Made by a program: the position numbers and the translations under genes
Part shown: one piece after another, positions 34,013 to 42,961 of the stretch
Position numbering within the stretch: position 1 is the stretch's first letter
Layout of the letters: every line of letters starts with the position of its first letter
Assembly: GCF_009857605.1 (NCBI RefSeq)
Contig: NZ_WWCT01000004.1
Coordinates: 1 to 64,000, forward strand
Direction: 5' to 3'
Length of the DNA stretch: 64,000 nt
Source of the DNA: Duganella levis
GTDB taxonomy: Bacteria; Pseudomonadota; Gammaproteobacteria; Burkholderiales; Burkholderiaceae_D
Notes under the pieces: model-generated
The model's database searches: none
The model's input: only the letters and a program-made list of their open reading frames with translations
What the model was told of the DNA's origin: nothing

Positions 34013-36136
34013 TCAAGCCGGCTGCTGGCCCACCAGCGCGGTCACGCGGATGGTTTTGCTTTCCGGGATCTCGGCATGCGACAGCACTTTCAGCTGCGGC
34101 AGCGAACGGCGCAGGAAGCGTGACAGCAAGGCCCGCAATGGTCCCGGCACCAGCAGCACCGGCGTCAAGCCCAGCGCCTCCTGCTGCTGCGTGGCCGCCG
34201 CCGCCTGCTGCGCAATCGTATCGGCCAGCCCCGGCTCGATGCCGGCGCCATCCGGACCGCTGGCCGCCAGCGCCTGCATCAGCAAGCGTTCCAGACGATT
34301 ATCCAGCGTCATCACCGACAACTCGCCGGCGCCAGGGAACAGCTGCTGCACGATCGCCCGGCCCAGCGCGATGCGCACCAGCGCCGTCAGGTCGCCGGCA
34401 TCCTGAGTATGCGCGCCATGCTCGGCCAGCGTCTCGATGATGGTGCGCATATCGCGGATATGCACGCCTTCCGTCAGCAGATTCTGCAGCACCTTCTGCA
34501 AGGTCGAGATCGACACCATCTTCGGCACCAGGTCCTCCACCAGCTTCGGCGATTCCTTGGCCAGGTGGTCCAGCAGCGCCTGCACTTCCGACCGGCCCAG
34601 CAGTTCCGACGCATGGGTGGTAATCAGGTGATTCAAATGCGTCGCCACCACCGTGCCGGCATCCACCACGGTATAGCCCATGCCTTGCGCCTGGTCACGT
34701 AGGCTGGCGTCGATCCACACCGCCGGCAGGCCGAAGGCCGGATCGGTGGTCACCATGCCTTGCAAGGTGCCGCTCGCCATTCCAGGATTAATCGCCAGGA
34801 ACTGGCCGTTGAAGGCTTCGCCCGCGCCCACTTCCACGCCCTTCAGCGCGATACGATAGGCCGACGGCTTGAGCTCGAGGTTATCGCGGATATGCACCGG
34901 CGGCGCCAGGAAACCAACCTCCTGCGCGAATTTCTTGCGAATGCCCTTGATGCGCTTGAGCAGCTCGCCGCCCTGGGTCTTGTCCACCAGCGGAATCAGG
35001 CGGTAGCCCACTTCCAGCCCCAGCGTATCGACCGGCATGATGTCCTGCCAGGTCGCCTCTTCCTGCTCCGACGTGGCCGCCGCAGCCGGCGCCGCCGCCT
35101 CCGCCGCTGCCGTCTCGGCCGCGACTTTCTGCACTTTTTTCTTCGACATCAGATAAGCCGAGCCGGCCAGCGTGCTTGCCAGCATGATGAACACCAGATT
35201 CGGCATGCCGGGAATCAGGCCCATGCCGCCGATGATGCCAGCCGTGATGTACAGCACTTCCGGCTTGGCGAACAGCTCGCCCACCAGCTGCGTGCCGATG
35301 TCCTTGTCGCTGGCCACGCGCGACACCACGATACCGGCCGCCACCGAAATAATCAGCGAGGGAATCTGCGCCACCAGGCCGTCACCGATGGCCAGCAGCG
35401 TGTAGTTTTTCAACGCGTCGGCAAACGCCATGTCGTGCTGGATCAGACCGACCAGCAGGCCGCCGATCACGTTGATCACCGTTACCATAATGCCGGCCAC
35501 GGCGTCGCCGCGAACGTACTTCGAGGCACCGTCCATGGCGCCGTAGAATTCGGCTTCCATCGACACTTCGCTGCGGCGCTTCTTGGCCTCCGCCTCACCG
35601 ATCAGGCCGGCATTGAGGTCGGCGTCAATCGCCATCTGTTTACCTGGCATCGCATCCAGGGCGAAGCGCGCGCCCACCTCGGCGATACGGCCCGCACCCT
35701 TGGTCACCACCACAAAGTTGATGATGGTCAGGATGATGAACACCACGATACCGACCGTGTAGTTACCGCCGATCAGGAAGTGGCCGAAGGCCTCGATCAC
35801 CTTACCGGCCGCATCGGCGCCGGTGTGGCCTTCGGTCAGCACCACGCGGGTCGACCCCACGTTCAGCGACAGGCGCAGCATGGTCGACACCAGCAGGATG
35901 GTCGGGAACGACATGAAGTCCAGCGGCTTCACCGTGTACAGCGAAGTCAGCAGCACAATCACCGACAGCGCGATATTAAAGCTGAAGAAAATATCCAGCA
36001 CAAACGCCGGCAATGGCAGGATCATCATCGCCAGCAGCATGATGATCAGGATCGGCGCCGCCAGGCTGGACTTGTTCGGCGAGGACGCCAGGCCTTGCAG
36101 CCATGGTGGTAATTTCACGTTGCTGAGGGCGTTCAT
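34013..36136 (-). CDS. flhA: Flagellar export gate protein FlhA
   Basis: A 707-residue export gate protein. The N-terminal half has about eight membrane helices (first LAAPILIIMLLAMMILPLPA), with the FHIPEP-type loop GAGRIAEVGARFALDAMPGKQMAIDADLNAGLI (visible as ARFALDAMPGKQMAIDADLN). The cytoplasmic half from about residue 350 forms the nonameric docking ring, with VGYRLIPLVD, PPVHIRDNLELKPSAYRI and the final LSHAEIPESKTIRVTALVG. The linker has an Ala-rich stretch. Its ATG overlaps the flhB stop by 4 bases. Confidence 0.97.
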   Translation of the reverse strand: MNALSNVKLPPWLQGLASSPNKSSLAAPILIIMLLAMMILPLPAFVLDIFFSFNIALSVIVLLTSLYTVKPLDFMSFPTILLVSTMLRLSLNVGSTRVVLTEGHTGADAAGKVIEAFGHFLIGGNYTVGIVVFIILTIINFVVVTKGAGRIAEVGARFALDAMPGKQMAIDADLNAGLIGEAEAKKRRSEVSMEAEFYGAMDGASKYVRGDAVAGIMVTVINVIGGLLVGLIQHDMAFADALKNYTLLAIGDGLVAQIPSLIISVAAGIVVSRVASDKDIGTQLVGELFAKPEVLYITAGIIGGMGLIPGMPNLVFIMLASTLAGSAYLMSKKKVQKVAAETAAAEAAAPAAAATSEQEEATWQDIMPVDTLGLEVGYRLIPLVDKTQGGELLKRIKGIRKKFAQEVGFLAPPVHIRDNLELKPSAYRIALKGVEVGAGEAFNGQFLAINPGMASGTLQGMVTTDPAFGLPAVWIDASLRDQAQGMGYTVVDAGTVVATHLNHLITTHASELLGRSEVQALLDHLAKESPKLVEDLVPKMVSISTLQKVLQNLLTEGVHIRDMRTIIETLAEHGAHTQDAGDLTALVRIALGRAIVQQLFPGAGELSVMTLDNRLERLLMQALAASGPDGAGIEPGLADTIAQQAAAATQQQEALGLTPVLLVPGPLRALLSRFLRRSLPQLKVLSHAEIPESKTIRVTALVGQQPA

Positions 36137-37323
36137 GCGGATGCTCCGTTATTCAAATCTGGGTTCTTGCCATGCTTCGGGATAAAAGCGGGATTCAGCG
36201 GGTCCATGGTGGCCGGCACGTCGAGCTGTTTCGGCTCTTCCGGACGGTTGCCACCGCCACGGCTGAACACGCGCAGCTGGAACACATACGCCAGCACTTC
36301 GGCCACGGCCGCGTACAGCTGCTCCGGAATCTCGTCGCCGATTTCGGTGTGCTTGTGCAGCGCCCGCGCCAGTGCCGGCGCTTCCAGGATCGCCACCTTG
36401 TTTTCCTTGCCGATTTCGCGGATCTTGGCGGCCACTTCGTCAATACCCTTGGCCACCACTTTCGGCGCGCCGCGCATGCCGTCGTTGTATTTCAGCGCCA
36501 CCGCATAGTGGGTCGGGTTGGTGACGATCACGTCGGCGGTCGGCACGTCGGCCATCATGCGGCGCTTGGCCATCTCGCGTTGCAGCTGGCGGATCTTGCC
36601 CTTGATCTGCGGATTGCCGTCGGATTCCTTGGATTCCTGGATCAGCTCCTGGCGCGTCATCTTCAGCTTGTCGGCGTAGTGCCACATCTGGTACGGGCCG
36701 TCGATGGCGGCGATCAGGCCCAGCGCGCCGACGATGAACATAAAGCTGGAGGCCAGCATGTTCAGCGTGTGGCCGATGCCCAGCTTGAGCGGCTCGACCG
36801 ACAGGCCGATCACCGCATCCTTGTACTTCATCACCACCAGATAGGTGACGAAACCGACCACCACCGTCTTCAGGATGGCCTTGAACAGCTCGACCAGCGC
36901 GTTCTTCGAGAACATATTGGTGATGCCGCTGATCGGATTGAGCTTGCCGAAATTCGGCGTGAAGACTTTGCTGCTGAACAGCCAGCCGCCCACCAGCAGC
37001 GGCGAGGCCAGCGCCACCACCATCACCGCCACGCCCAGCGGCAGGCAGGCGATCAGCACCTGCACCACGTCCACCAGAATGCGGTGGAACAGCACGTCGC
37101 TGTCGAAGATCTGCTCCTGGGTCAGCTTGAGGCCGGACACCAGCACCGTCTCCAGCTGCCGGATCAGGCCGTCGCCGGTCATCCACAGGCCGGCGCCGGC
37201 CGACATCAGCACGGTAAACGTCGCCACTTCCCGCGAACGGGGAACGTCGCCTTCTTCGCGCGCCTGCTCGAGGCGCTTCGCTGACGCGGGTTCGGTCTTT
37301 TCGGCGTCGCTGTCTTCTGCCAT
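36133..37323 (-). CDS. flhB: Flagellar export switch protein FlhB
   Basis: A 396-residue export gate protein that sets substrate specificity. The N-terminus MAEDSDAEKTEPASAKRLEQ with REEGDVPRSREV is diagnostic. Four membrane helices follow, then the cytoplasmic domain with the self-cleaving NPTH motif (VIVTNPTHYAVALKY, about 276-290). The family ends near 355-360; this protein has a Pro/Asn-rich tail of about 40 more residues. It is the first gene of the flhB-flhA-rpn-flhF-fleN-fliA-motC-motD run. The 128 bases upstream (37324-37451) hold a weak GC hairpin and no clear promoter. Confidence 0.96.
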   Translation of the reverse strand: MAEDSDAEKTEPASAKRLEQAREEGDVPRSREVATFTVLMSAGAGLWMTGDGLIRQLETVLVSGLKLTQEQIFDSDVLFHRILVDVVQVLIACLPLGVAVMVVALASPLLVGGWLFSSKVFTPNFGKLNPISGITNMFSKNALVELFKAILKTVVVGFVTYLVVMKYKDAVIGLSVEPLKLGIGHTLNMLASSFMFIVGALGLIAAIDGPYQMWHYADKLKMTRQELIQESKESDGNPQIKGKIRQLQREMAKRRMMADVPTADVIVTNPTHYAVALKYNDGMRGAPKVVAKGIDEVAAKIREIGKENKVAILEAPALARALHKHTEIGDEIPEQLYAAVAEVLAYVFQLRVFSRGGGNRPEEPKQLDVPATMDPLNPAFIPKHGKNPDLNNGASA

Positions 37324-37451
37324 GGGTTCTGCCTGCTGCGTGGGTTAATTGTCGACAGTGCCATTATCGATGGCGGCAGGCGCGCGGCATCGGTGGAATA
37401 CGGCGGGTTTTCACCGCCTACTCCACAATTCCATACGGAAACTCAGGCTGG

Positions 37452-38432
37452 TTAAGCGGTTTGCTTGACGGTTTGCTGGATGGCGCCGAACACGGATTTG
37501 CCGTCGTCCAGCATTTCGATGCGGATAGTGTCGCCAAACGCCATGAACGGCGTGACCGGCTCGCCGCCGGCGATCATCTCCAGGCAGCGCTGCTCGGCGA
37601 TGCAGGAATAGCCGCGCTTGGCGTCCTTGTTGGACACCGTGCCCGAGCCGATGATGGAGCCGGCCCGCACATTGCGCGACTTGGCCAGATGGGCAATCAG
37701 TTGCGGGAAATTGAACACCATATCGACGCCGGCATGCGGCTTGCCGACCAGTTTATCGTTCCAGGTCGACAACAGCGGCAGATGCACCTTGCCGTTTTTC
37801 CAGGCGTCGCCCAGCTCGTCCGGGGTCACCGCCACCGGCGAAAAACTGGTGGCCGGTTTGGATTGTACGAAGCCGAAGCCCTTGGCCAGCTCTTCCGGAA
37901 TCAGGTTGCGCAGCGATACATCATTGGCAAGCATCAGCAGGCGAATCCGCTGGTGGGCTTGGTCAGGCGTCGAGCCCATGGCCACATCGTCGGTGATCAC
38001 GCAGACTTCTGCTTCAAAATCGATGCCCCACTGCTCATGCGCCAGCACGATGTCGTCGGTCGGGCCGAGCAGATCGTCGCTGCCGCCCTGATACATCAGC
38101 GGCTCTTCCCAGAACGAAGCCGGCAGTTCGGCGCCGCGCGCCTTGCGCACCAGTTCGACATGATTGACGTAGGCCGAACCATTGGCCCACTGGAATGCGC
38201 GCGGCAGCGGCGCCATGCAGTTTTGCGGCTCGAAATCGAAGCTGCGACGACCACCACCACGGTTCAGTTCATGGTAGATGGCGTCGAGTTGCGGGGAGAT
38301 GAAGGTCCAATCATCCAATGCCCGTTGCAGCGTGCGGGCGACGCCGTCGGCCAGCTGGGCGGTTTTCAGGTCGCGCGAGACCACCATCAACTGGCCGTCG
38401 CGGGTGCCGTCCTTCAGCGTCGCCAGTTTCAT
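37452..38432 (-). CDS. Fumarylacetoacetate hydrolase family protein
   Basis: A 326-residue protein of the FAH superfamily, which cleaves C-C bonds in beta-dicarbonyl-type intermediates using a divalent metal. Visible motifs are EAEVCVITDDVA with metal-ligand acids, LLMLANDVSLRNL, and the late GSIIGSGTVSNKDAKRGYSC motif. An N-terminal MKLATLKDGTRDGQLMVVSR segment is common in the beta-proteobacterial subfamily near aromatic-degradation genes. The exact substrate cannot be assigned from sequence. Its ATG overlaps the rsuA stop (ATGA), so it is translated with rsuA although the functions are unrelated. Confidence 0.87.
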   Translation of the reverse strand: MKLATLKDGTRDGQLMVVSRDLKTAQLADGVARTLQRALDDWTFISPQLDAIYHELNRGGGRRSFDFEPQNCMAPLPRAFQWANGSAYVNHVELVRKARGAELPASFWEEPLMYQGGSDDLLGPTDDIVLAHEQWGIDFEAEVCVITDDVAMGSTPDQAHQRIRLLMLANDVSLRNLIPEELAKGFGFVQSKPATSFSPVAVTPDELGDAWKNGKVHLPLLSTWNDKLVGKPHAGVDMVFNFPQLIAHLAKSRNVRAGSIIGSGTVSNKDAKRGYSCIAEQRCLEMIAGGEPVTPFMAFGDTIRIEMLDDGKSVFGAIQQTVKQTA

Positions 38433-39145
38433 GCTGGTGTCAGCAAAGCCAGTTGTTCAGGCGTCAGATAGCACCAGTCGCCCTCCTCGATGCCCAGCGA
38501 CGCCAGCTCCAGGCCGCCGATGGCGGAGCGGTGCAGCGCCGAGCAATGGTTGCCGGCGGCGGCCAGCATGCGCTTGACCTGATGGTATTTGCCCTGCTCC
38601 AGCACGATTTCCAGCTGGAATTCGCCACGCTTGATGCAGGTCTGCGCCGCCAGCGGCGCCGGCTCGTCGTGCAACTGCACGCCGGCCAGCAGTTGGGCGA
38701 TCAGTTCATCGGTGACCGGCTCCGCCGTGGTGGCCTGGTAAATCTTTGGCACATGACGCTTCGGCGACGATTGTGCGTGGATAAACGCGCCATCGTCGGA
38801 CATCAGCAGCATGCCGGTGGTGTCGTGGTCGAGCCGGCCGACCGGCTGCACATCGCGCCAGGTCAGTTCTTCCGGCAGCAGGGTCAGCACGCCCGGATGG
38901 TGGCTGGGCTTGCGCGAACATTCGTAGTTCTGCGGCTTGAACAGCGCGATATAGACGTGTTCGCGGTACACCACGTCTTCGTCGAACAGGTTGAAAACCA
39001 AACCGTCGGTGTCGATGGTCTCTTTGTAGTTGTCGTGCACCACGCCGTTGATGGTGACTTCGCCGTCCTCAATCAGGGAGCGGCAGTATTTGCGGGTGCC
39101 ATAGCCCTGCGATTGCAGGATGCGGTCCAAGGATAATTTGCTCAT
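38429..39145 (-). CDS. rsuA: 16S rRNA pseudouridine-516 synthase RsuA
   Basis: A 238-residue enzyme that makes pseudouridine 516 in 16S rRNA. The N-terminal S4 RNA-binding domain starts SLDRILQSQGYGTRKYCRSL. The catalytic motif is GRLDHDTTGMLLM, with Asp 106. The RsuA/RluB-type end, GKYHQVKRMLAAAGNHCSAL, is present. The start at 39145 is chosen to give the standard S4 start; the upstream extension (to 39187) is unsupported. An FNR-type box lies 29 bases upstream. Confidence 0.93.
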   Translation of the reverse strand: MSKLSLDRILQSQGYGTRKYCRSLIEDGEVTINGVVHDNYKETIDTDGLVFNLFDEDVVYREHVYIALFKPQNYECSRKPSHHPGVLTLLPEELTWRDVQPVGRLDHDTTGMLLMSDDGAFIHAQSSPKRHVPKIYQATTAEPVTDELIAQLLAGVQLHDEPAPLAAQTCIKRGEFQLEIVLEQGKYHQVKRMLAAAGNHCSALHRSAIGGLELASLGIEEGDWCYLTPEQLALLTPA

Positions 39146-39173
39146 GGCCGGGATTTTACAGGAGTCTGGATCA

Positions 39174-39187
39174 TTGATGCATATCAA
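39174..39187. promoter_or_regulatory. FNR/ANR-type binding box between rsuA and a small gene
   Basis: TTGAT-GCAT-ATCAA is a perfect match to the FNR/ANR consensus. It is centred at 39180.5. For the + strand gene at 39269 there is a -10-like TAGACT (39209-39214), placing the box near -40/-41 of a predicted start site at about 39221, the classic activating position. For rsuA it lies only about 35 bases before the start codon, so it would more likely interfere. Confidence 0.6.
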
Positions 39188-39268
39188 GCCCTGCTCGGAT
39201 TCTATTGATAGACTGAAACTGCATTAGGAATTCCCCTACTGCGCTTCGGAATCTCAGCAGGACATCAT

Positions 39269-39565
39269 ATGACTTTTCCCGCCAACCCAGCGGCGCAAGC
39301 CCAGGCAGCCAAACACCGGGCCGCGCTGCTGCTGGAACGCTGCCGCCATGAGCAGCCACTGCCTGCACCGACCGCCACCGCGCAAGCGCTGTGGCACCGC
39401 TATCAGCAAACCCTGTTCCTGGCCTGGCTGGATGCCGGCGGCTTTGCACAAAGCGAGCCGCCAATAGAAAACAGCGGCATTGCGCCGCTGTTTTCAGCCC
39501 CACAAGGGGACTCGGAAGAGGAATCGAAATTCTCTCTGAGCCGCATCGACGATGCGGTGGAGTAG
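39269..39565 (+). CDS. Small hypothetical protein (98 residues)
   Basis: A 98-residue soluble protein with no family I recognise. It starts at an ATG 7-8 bases after AGGA. The first 65 residues are Ala/Gln/Leu-rich and look helical (AQAAKHRAALLLERC, ALWHRYQQTLFLAWLDAGG). The last third is polar and acidic. A perfect 12-bp terminator-like hairpin (39467-39495) lies inside the frame, and a TAG in the +1 frame sits at 39465-39467 just before it. The true 3' end may therefore be different. The FNR-type box upstream suggests oxygen-dependent expression. Confidence 0.5.
   Translation: MTFPANPAAQAQAAKHRAALLLERCRHEQPLPAPTATAQALWHRYQQTLFLAWLDAGGFAQSEPPIENSGIAPLFSAPQGDSEEESKFSLSRIDDAVE
39467..39495 (+). 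terminator. Terminator-like hairpin inside the small hypothetical gene
   Basis: A perfect 12-bp stem GAAAACAGCGGC / GCCGCTGTTTTC with the 5-base loop ATTGC. The right arm ends in a short T run (4 T), as in rho-independent terminators. It lies within the 3' third of the small open frame, which is odd if that frame is translated to its stop at 39565. Confidence 0.5.
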
Positions 39566-39737
39566 TTCCATCATTCAGTCTGAATCAAGAACGTGCTGAC
39601 AACAAGCTAAACTGTTTATATCGGCCCCCCTTGGAAAGAACTACAACACCACTATAGTTCACCACCCCGGATATGCAAGTGAAAAAGAGACCGTATTGAT
39701 AATGTTAATCGCCGCGCCAGTCGTCCTATGACGAAGA

Positions 39738-40754
39738 CTAATGCAGGCTCGGCCGTACAGTATCGACCGCCGACTTCATCGCGCCCGCGCCCATGGCCGC
39801 GCCGAATTTCTTCAGCACGCGCTCAGGCAACCCTTCGTGCTGCGTGTAGTCGACGATGTCTTCGGCCTTGATGACATCGCGCGCCACCGTATCGACAGTG
39901 CCGTAAGCGTCGGCCAGGCCCATGTCGATCGACTTGGCGCCGGTCCAGAACAGGCCGGAGAACATGTCCGGCGTTTCCTTCAGGCGCTTGCCGCGGCCGT
40001 TGCGCACCACCTGGATGAACTGTTCGTGGATTTCATTCAGCATCACTTGCGCGTGCTGCTTGTGCTTCTCGGTCAGCGGGCTGAACGGGTCCATGAAACC
40101 TTTGTTTTCGCCGGCGGTCAGCAGGCGGCGTTCGACGCCCAGCTTTTCCATCGCGCCCGTGAAGCCGAAGCCGTCCATCAGCACGCCGATCGAGCCGATG
40201 ATGCTGGCCTTGTTGACGTAGATGCGGTCGGCGCCGGCGGCGATGTAGTAGCAGCCGGACGCGCAGATCTCGTCCACCACCACGTACAGCGGCTTGGCCG
40301 GATAGCCTTTGCGCAGGCGCACCATCTCGTCGACGATCATGCCGGCTTGCACCGGGCTGCCGCCGGGGCTATTAATGTGCAGCACCACCGCCACCGAGCC
40401 GGTGTCCGAGAATGCCTTGTTCAGCGCCGGAATCACCACCGCCGCCGAACCGCTGCCTTCGGATTCGATGGCGCCCTCGACTTCGATCAGCGCCGTGTGG
40501 CGGCCCAGCGTTTCACTGTCCGAGCCGGTCCAGCTGAAGTCGAAATAGGCGCTGAGCGCAAACACGATCACCAGCAAGGTCACGGCCTTGAAGAAAATGC
40601 CCCAGCGGCGCGCAGCTTTCTGTTCCTTCAGCGTGGCGAACACCAGCTTCTCCAGCACCTCTCGCTCCCAGTTGGAAGCGCTGACGGCTGGCTTGGCCGG
40701 CTGCGGAGCAGGCGTCGGCGTCGGGGTGCTGCTCGGATCGATGTTGTCGCTCAT
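39738..40754 (-). CDS. sppA: Signal peptide peptidase SppA (S49 family)
   Basis: A 338-residue inner-membrane serine protease that clears cleaved signal peptides. A Pro/Thr-rich cytoplasmic N-terminus precedes one membrane helix (about 51-72, WGIFFKAVTLLVIVFALSAY). The S49 domain follows, with HINSPGGSPVQAG, the nucleophile region EICASGCYYIAAG (Ser 166), and the Lys region LLTAGENKGFMDPF (Lys 218). The length matches the short (single-domain) form. It lies 20 bases downstream of the Rieske gene. The 172 bases between the small gene at 39269-39565 and this gene's end show no further feature. Confidence 0.93.
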   Translation of the reverse strand: MSDNIDPSSTPTPTPAPQPAKPAVSASNWEREVLEKLVFATLKEQKAARRWGIFFKAVTLLVIVFALSAYFDFSWTGSDSETLGRHTALIEVEGAIESEGSGSAAVVIPALNKAFSDTGSVAVVLHINSPGGSPVQAGMIVDEMVRLRKGYPAKPLYVVVDEICASGCYYIAAGADRIYVNKASIIGSIGVLMDGFGFTGAMEKLGVERRLLTAGENKGFMDPFSPLTEKHKQHAQVMLNEIHEQFIQVVRNGRGKRLKETPDMFSGLFWTGAKSIDMGLADAYGTVDTVARDVIKAEDIVDYTQHEGLPERVLKKFGAAMGAGAMKSAVDTVRPSLH

Positions 40755-40774
40755 GGATTGCTTGTCTTGGTTAA

Positions 40775-41152
40775 TCAGGCGCGCACAGGGCGCACATATT
40801 CATCCGGCTGCCAGTAAATCTGCTGGTCGTGCTCGACCACGGCGATCGGCCGCAGCCGCCCACCACGGCACGGCCCGCCGGCGCACTGCCCGGTTTCCGG
40901 CACATACACCGCGCCGTGGGTCGAACACATGAGGTACAGCTTGCTGGATTCAAAAAACTCGCCTTCCGCCCAATCCAGTTCGATCGGCACGTGGGCGCAG
41001 CGGTTCAGGTAGGCGTAGGCGGTGCCGCCGTGACGCACCACGAAGCCGGTGGCGTCTTCGCCGCCGGCCGTCAGCGGAAAGCGCACGCCCTTGCCGCCAT
41101 TCTCGATGGCGTCCGAGGCGCAGATCAGGATTTCATCCACGGTGTCACTCAT
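40775..41152 (-). CDS. Rieske [2Fe-2S] domain protein
   Basis: A 125-residue small Rieske protein. The cluster ligands are clear: Cys 52 - x - His 54 (RCAHV) and Cys 76 - x2 - His 79 (CSTHG), in the dioxygenase-ferredoxin-like spacing. A Cys-Gly pair near 90-95 (TGQCAGGPCRGG) is a family feature. It is soluble and has no signal. It lies directly after a phosphoglycolate-phosphatase-type gene and before sppA; this order is common in betaproteobacteria near rne-rluC. The electron-transfer partner is unknown. Confidence 0.9.
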   Translation of the reverse strand: MSDTVDEILICASDAIENGGKGVRFPLTAGGEDATGFVVRHGGTAYAYLNRCAHVPIELDWAEGEFFESSKLYLMCSTHGAVYVPETGQCAGGPCRGGRLRPIAVVEHDQQIYWQPDEYVRPVRA

Positions 41153-41812
41153 CTAAGCATTCTCGCTCAGCCAGCCATGCAGCTCGGCCACCGTCTTGGC
41201 CGAGAACATCGGCTTGCAGGCGGTCAATTGCTCGACCGGATGCGCGCCGTACTCGACCGCCACACCGGCCGCGCCGGCGTTATTCGCCATCAGCAAATCG
41301 TGCGAAGTATCGCCGATCATCACGGTACGGCGCATATCCTGGCCCAACTCGCGCGTCAATTCCTGCAACATGGCCGGGTGCGGCTTGGAGAAGGTTTCAT
41401 CGGCGCAGCGCGTGGCGTCGAACAGCGACAGCACCTTGACGTCGTTCATGGCGCGGTTCAGGCCGACCCGGCTCTTGCCGGTGGCCACGGCCAGGAAATA
41501 GCCGTGGTGCGACAAATCCTCCAGCATGTCGTGCACGCCGGGGAACAGACTGATTTCGTGGTCGCGCGACAAAAAATGGTAACGATAGCGCTCCACCATG
41601 CGCGGGTAGTAGGTCGGATCGATGTCCGGCAATACCGCCTGCATGGCTTCGTGCAGGCCGAGGCCGATCACGTGCGCCGCCATTTCGTCGCGCGGCACCG
41701 GCAGCGCCAGGTCGCGCGCCGCCGCCTGGATGCATTTCACGATGGTGGAGGTGGAATCCATCAAGGTGCCATCCCAATCGAAGACGATCAGATCAAATTG
41801 CTTTCTTGCCAT
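41153..41812 (-). CDS. HAD-family hydrolase, phosphoglycolate phosphatase-like
   Basis: A 219-residue HAD hydrolase. Motif I is FDWDGTLMDST (nucleophile Asp 12, acid/base Asp 14). Motif II is LAVATGKSR. Motif III/IV are KPHPAMLQ and MIGDTSHDLLMANNAG. The alpha-helical cap type is that of Gph/PGMB-like enzymes. Probable activity is on small phosphorylated metabolites such as 2-phosphoglycolate; the substrate is inferred by family only. It lies 11 bases downstream of rluC and abuts the Rieske gene, so the three are probably one operon. Confidence 0.88.
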   Translation of the reverse strand: MARKQFDLIVFDWDGTLMDSTSTIVKCIQAAARDLALPVPRDEMAAHVIGLGLHEAMQAVLPDIDPTYYPRMVERYRYHFLSRDHEISLFPGVHDMLEDLSHHGYFLAVATGKSRVGLNRAMNDVKVLSLFDATRCADETFSKPHPAMLQELTRELGQDMRRTVMIGDTSHDLLMANNAGAAGVAVEYGAHPVEQLTACKPMFSAKTVAELHGWLSENA

Positions 41813-41823
41813 TGTGTTTGCGA

Positions 41824-42807
41824 TTAATTAAGAGGTTTGCCCAAGCTTACCAAGAATCGCTCACATTCGGCGGCCAATGGCGCATTGAGCGTCATGTTTT
41901 TGCCAGATTCGGGATGGGTAAACGTAATTTGATGCGCATGCAGGAACATGCGCTTCAGCGCGCCGCGCTTGTCCGTGGCTTTCAGCAAAGCCTTGTTCAG
42001 CGCGAAATCGCCGTATTTGTCGTCACCTAGGATAGGAAACTCCGACGATGACAGATGAACGCGAATCTGGTGGGTGCGGCCGGTTTTCAGTTCGGCTTCC
42101 AGCAAGGCAAAACCCTCGAATTTCTTCAGTAGCGAAAAAATCGTGTGGGACGCCATGCCGCCCTCGTGCGACACCGTGACCCGGCGTTCGCCGTCCGCCG
42201 TCGTATATTTATGCAGAGGCAACTTGATGTGCTGGCGGGCGTTTTTCCAGTCGCCGGCCACCATGGTCAGGTAGCGCTTGTCGGTCAGGCCGTCGCGCAT
42301 TTGCTCGTGCAGGTTGGTCAGCGCCGAGCGTTTCTTTGCAAGCAACAACAGGCCCGAAGTTTCACGGTCCAGGCGGTGTACCAGTTCCAGGAACTTGGCG
42401 TCCGGCCGCGAGGCGCGCAACTGCTCGATGACGCCGAACGACACGCCGGAACCGCCGTGCACGGCCACGCCGGCCGGCTTGTCGATCACCAGCAGGTGGC
42501 TGTCCTCGAAAATAATATCGAATTCGGCTGCCGGCACGTGGTTGTCCGGCTTCTCTGCCAAACGGATGGGGGGGATCCGTACCACATCCCCTTGTACCAG
42601 ACGGTACAGTTGGTCGATACGACCCTTGTTAACGCGTACTTCGCCCGAGCGCAGGATACGATAGACGTGACTTTTCGGCACGCCTTTGCAGATACGCAAC
42701 AGGTAGTTATCGATCCGTTGACCGGCTTCTTCTTCAGTGATGGTGACGAATTGGGCTTGCAGCGGGGCGGACGTTGAAGCGGGAACAACATCTTTTTGCA
42801 TCTTCAT
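41824..42807 (-). CDS. rluC: 23S rRNA pseudouridine synthase RluC
   Basis: A 327-residue enzyme that modifies uridines 955, 2504 and 2580 of 23S rRNA in E. coli. The N-terminal S4 domain (about 28-85) contains AGQRIDNYLLRICKGVPKSH. The RluA-type catalytic motif is LVHRLDRETSGLLLLAKKR (Asp 147). The end has LKTGRTHQIRVHLSSSEFPI and GDDKYGD. Divergent rluC and rne is a common arrangement. A promoter match lies just upstream. Confidence 0.94.
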   Translation of the reverse strand: MKMQKDVVPASTSAPLQAQFVTITEEEAGQRIDNYLLRICKGVPKSHVYRILRSGEVRVNKGRIDQLYRLVQGDVVRIPPIRLAEKPDNHVPAAEFDIIFEDSHLLVIDKPAGVAVHGGSGVSFGVIEQLRASRPDAKFLELVHRLDRETSGLLLLAKKRSALTNLHEQMRDGLTDKRYLTMVAGDWKNARQHIKLPLHKYTTADGERRVTVSHEGGMASHTIFSLLKKFEGFALLEAELKTGRTHQIRVHLSSSEFPILGDDKYGDFALNKALLKATDKRGALKRMFLHAHQITFTHPESGKNMTLNAPLAAECERFLVSLGKPLN

Positions 42808-42849
42808 TTGCTCTGTCTTCCCAGAAATCTCTCTAAGTCCTTCATTTTG

Positions 42850-42877
42850 AATATATAATTGTTTCGCTGCGGTTCAA
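42850..42877 (-). promoter_or_regulatory. Sigma-70 promoter for rluC; overlapping TATAAT for rne
   Basis: On the - strand TTGAAC (42872-42877), 16 bases, TATATT (42850-42855), with the start site expected about 36 bases before the rluC ATG. On the + strand the same AT-rich block holds a perfect TATAAT (42854-42859) that could serve rne, though I see no good -35. The two promoters would overlap. Confidence 0.5.
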
Positions 42878-42961
42878 ACTGCGGCAAGTGTAAGAATAAA
42901 AGCACATTTTACACAGGGGCGTCTCCACTGGCCTCGCCAAATTGCAAATTCAGAGGAAAAA

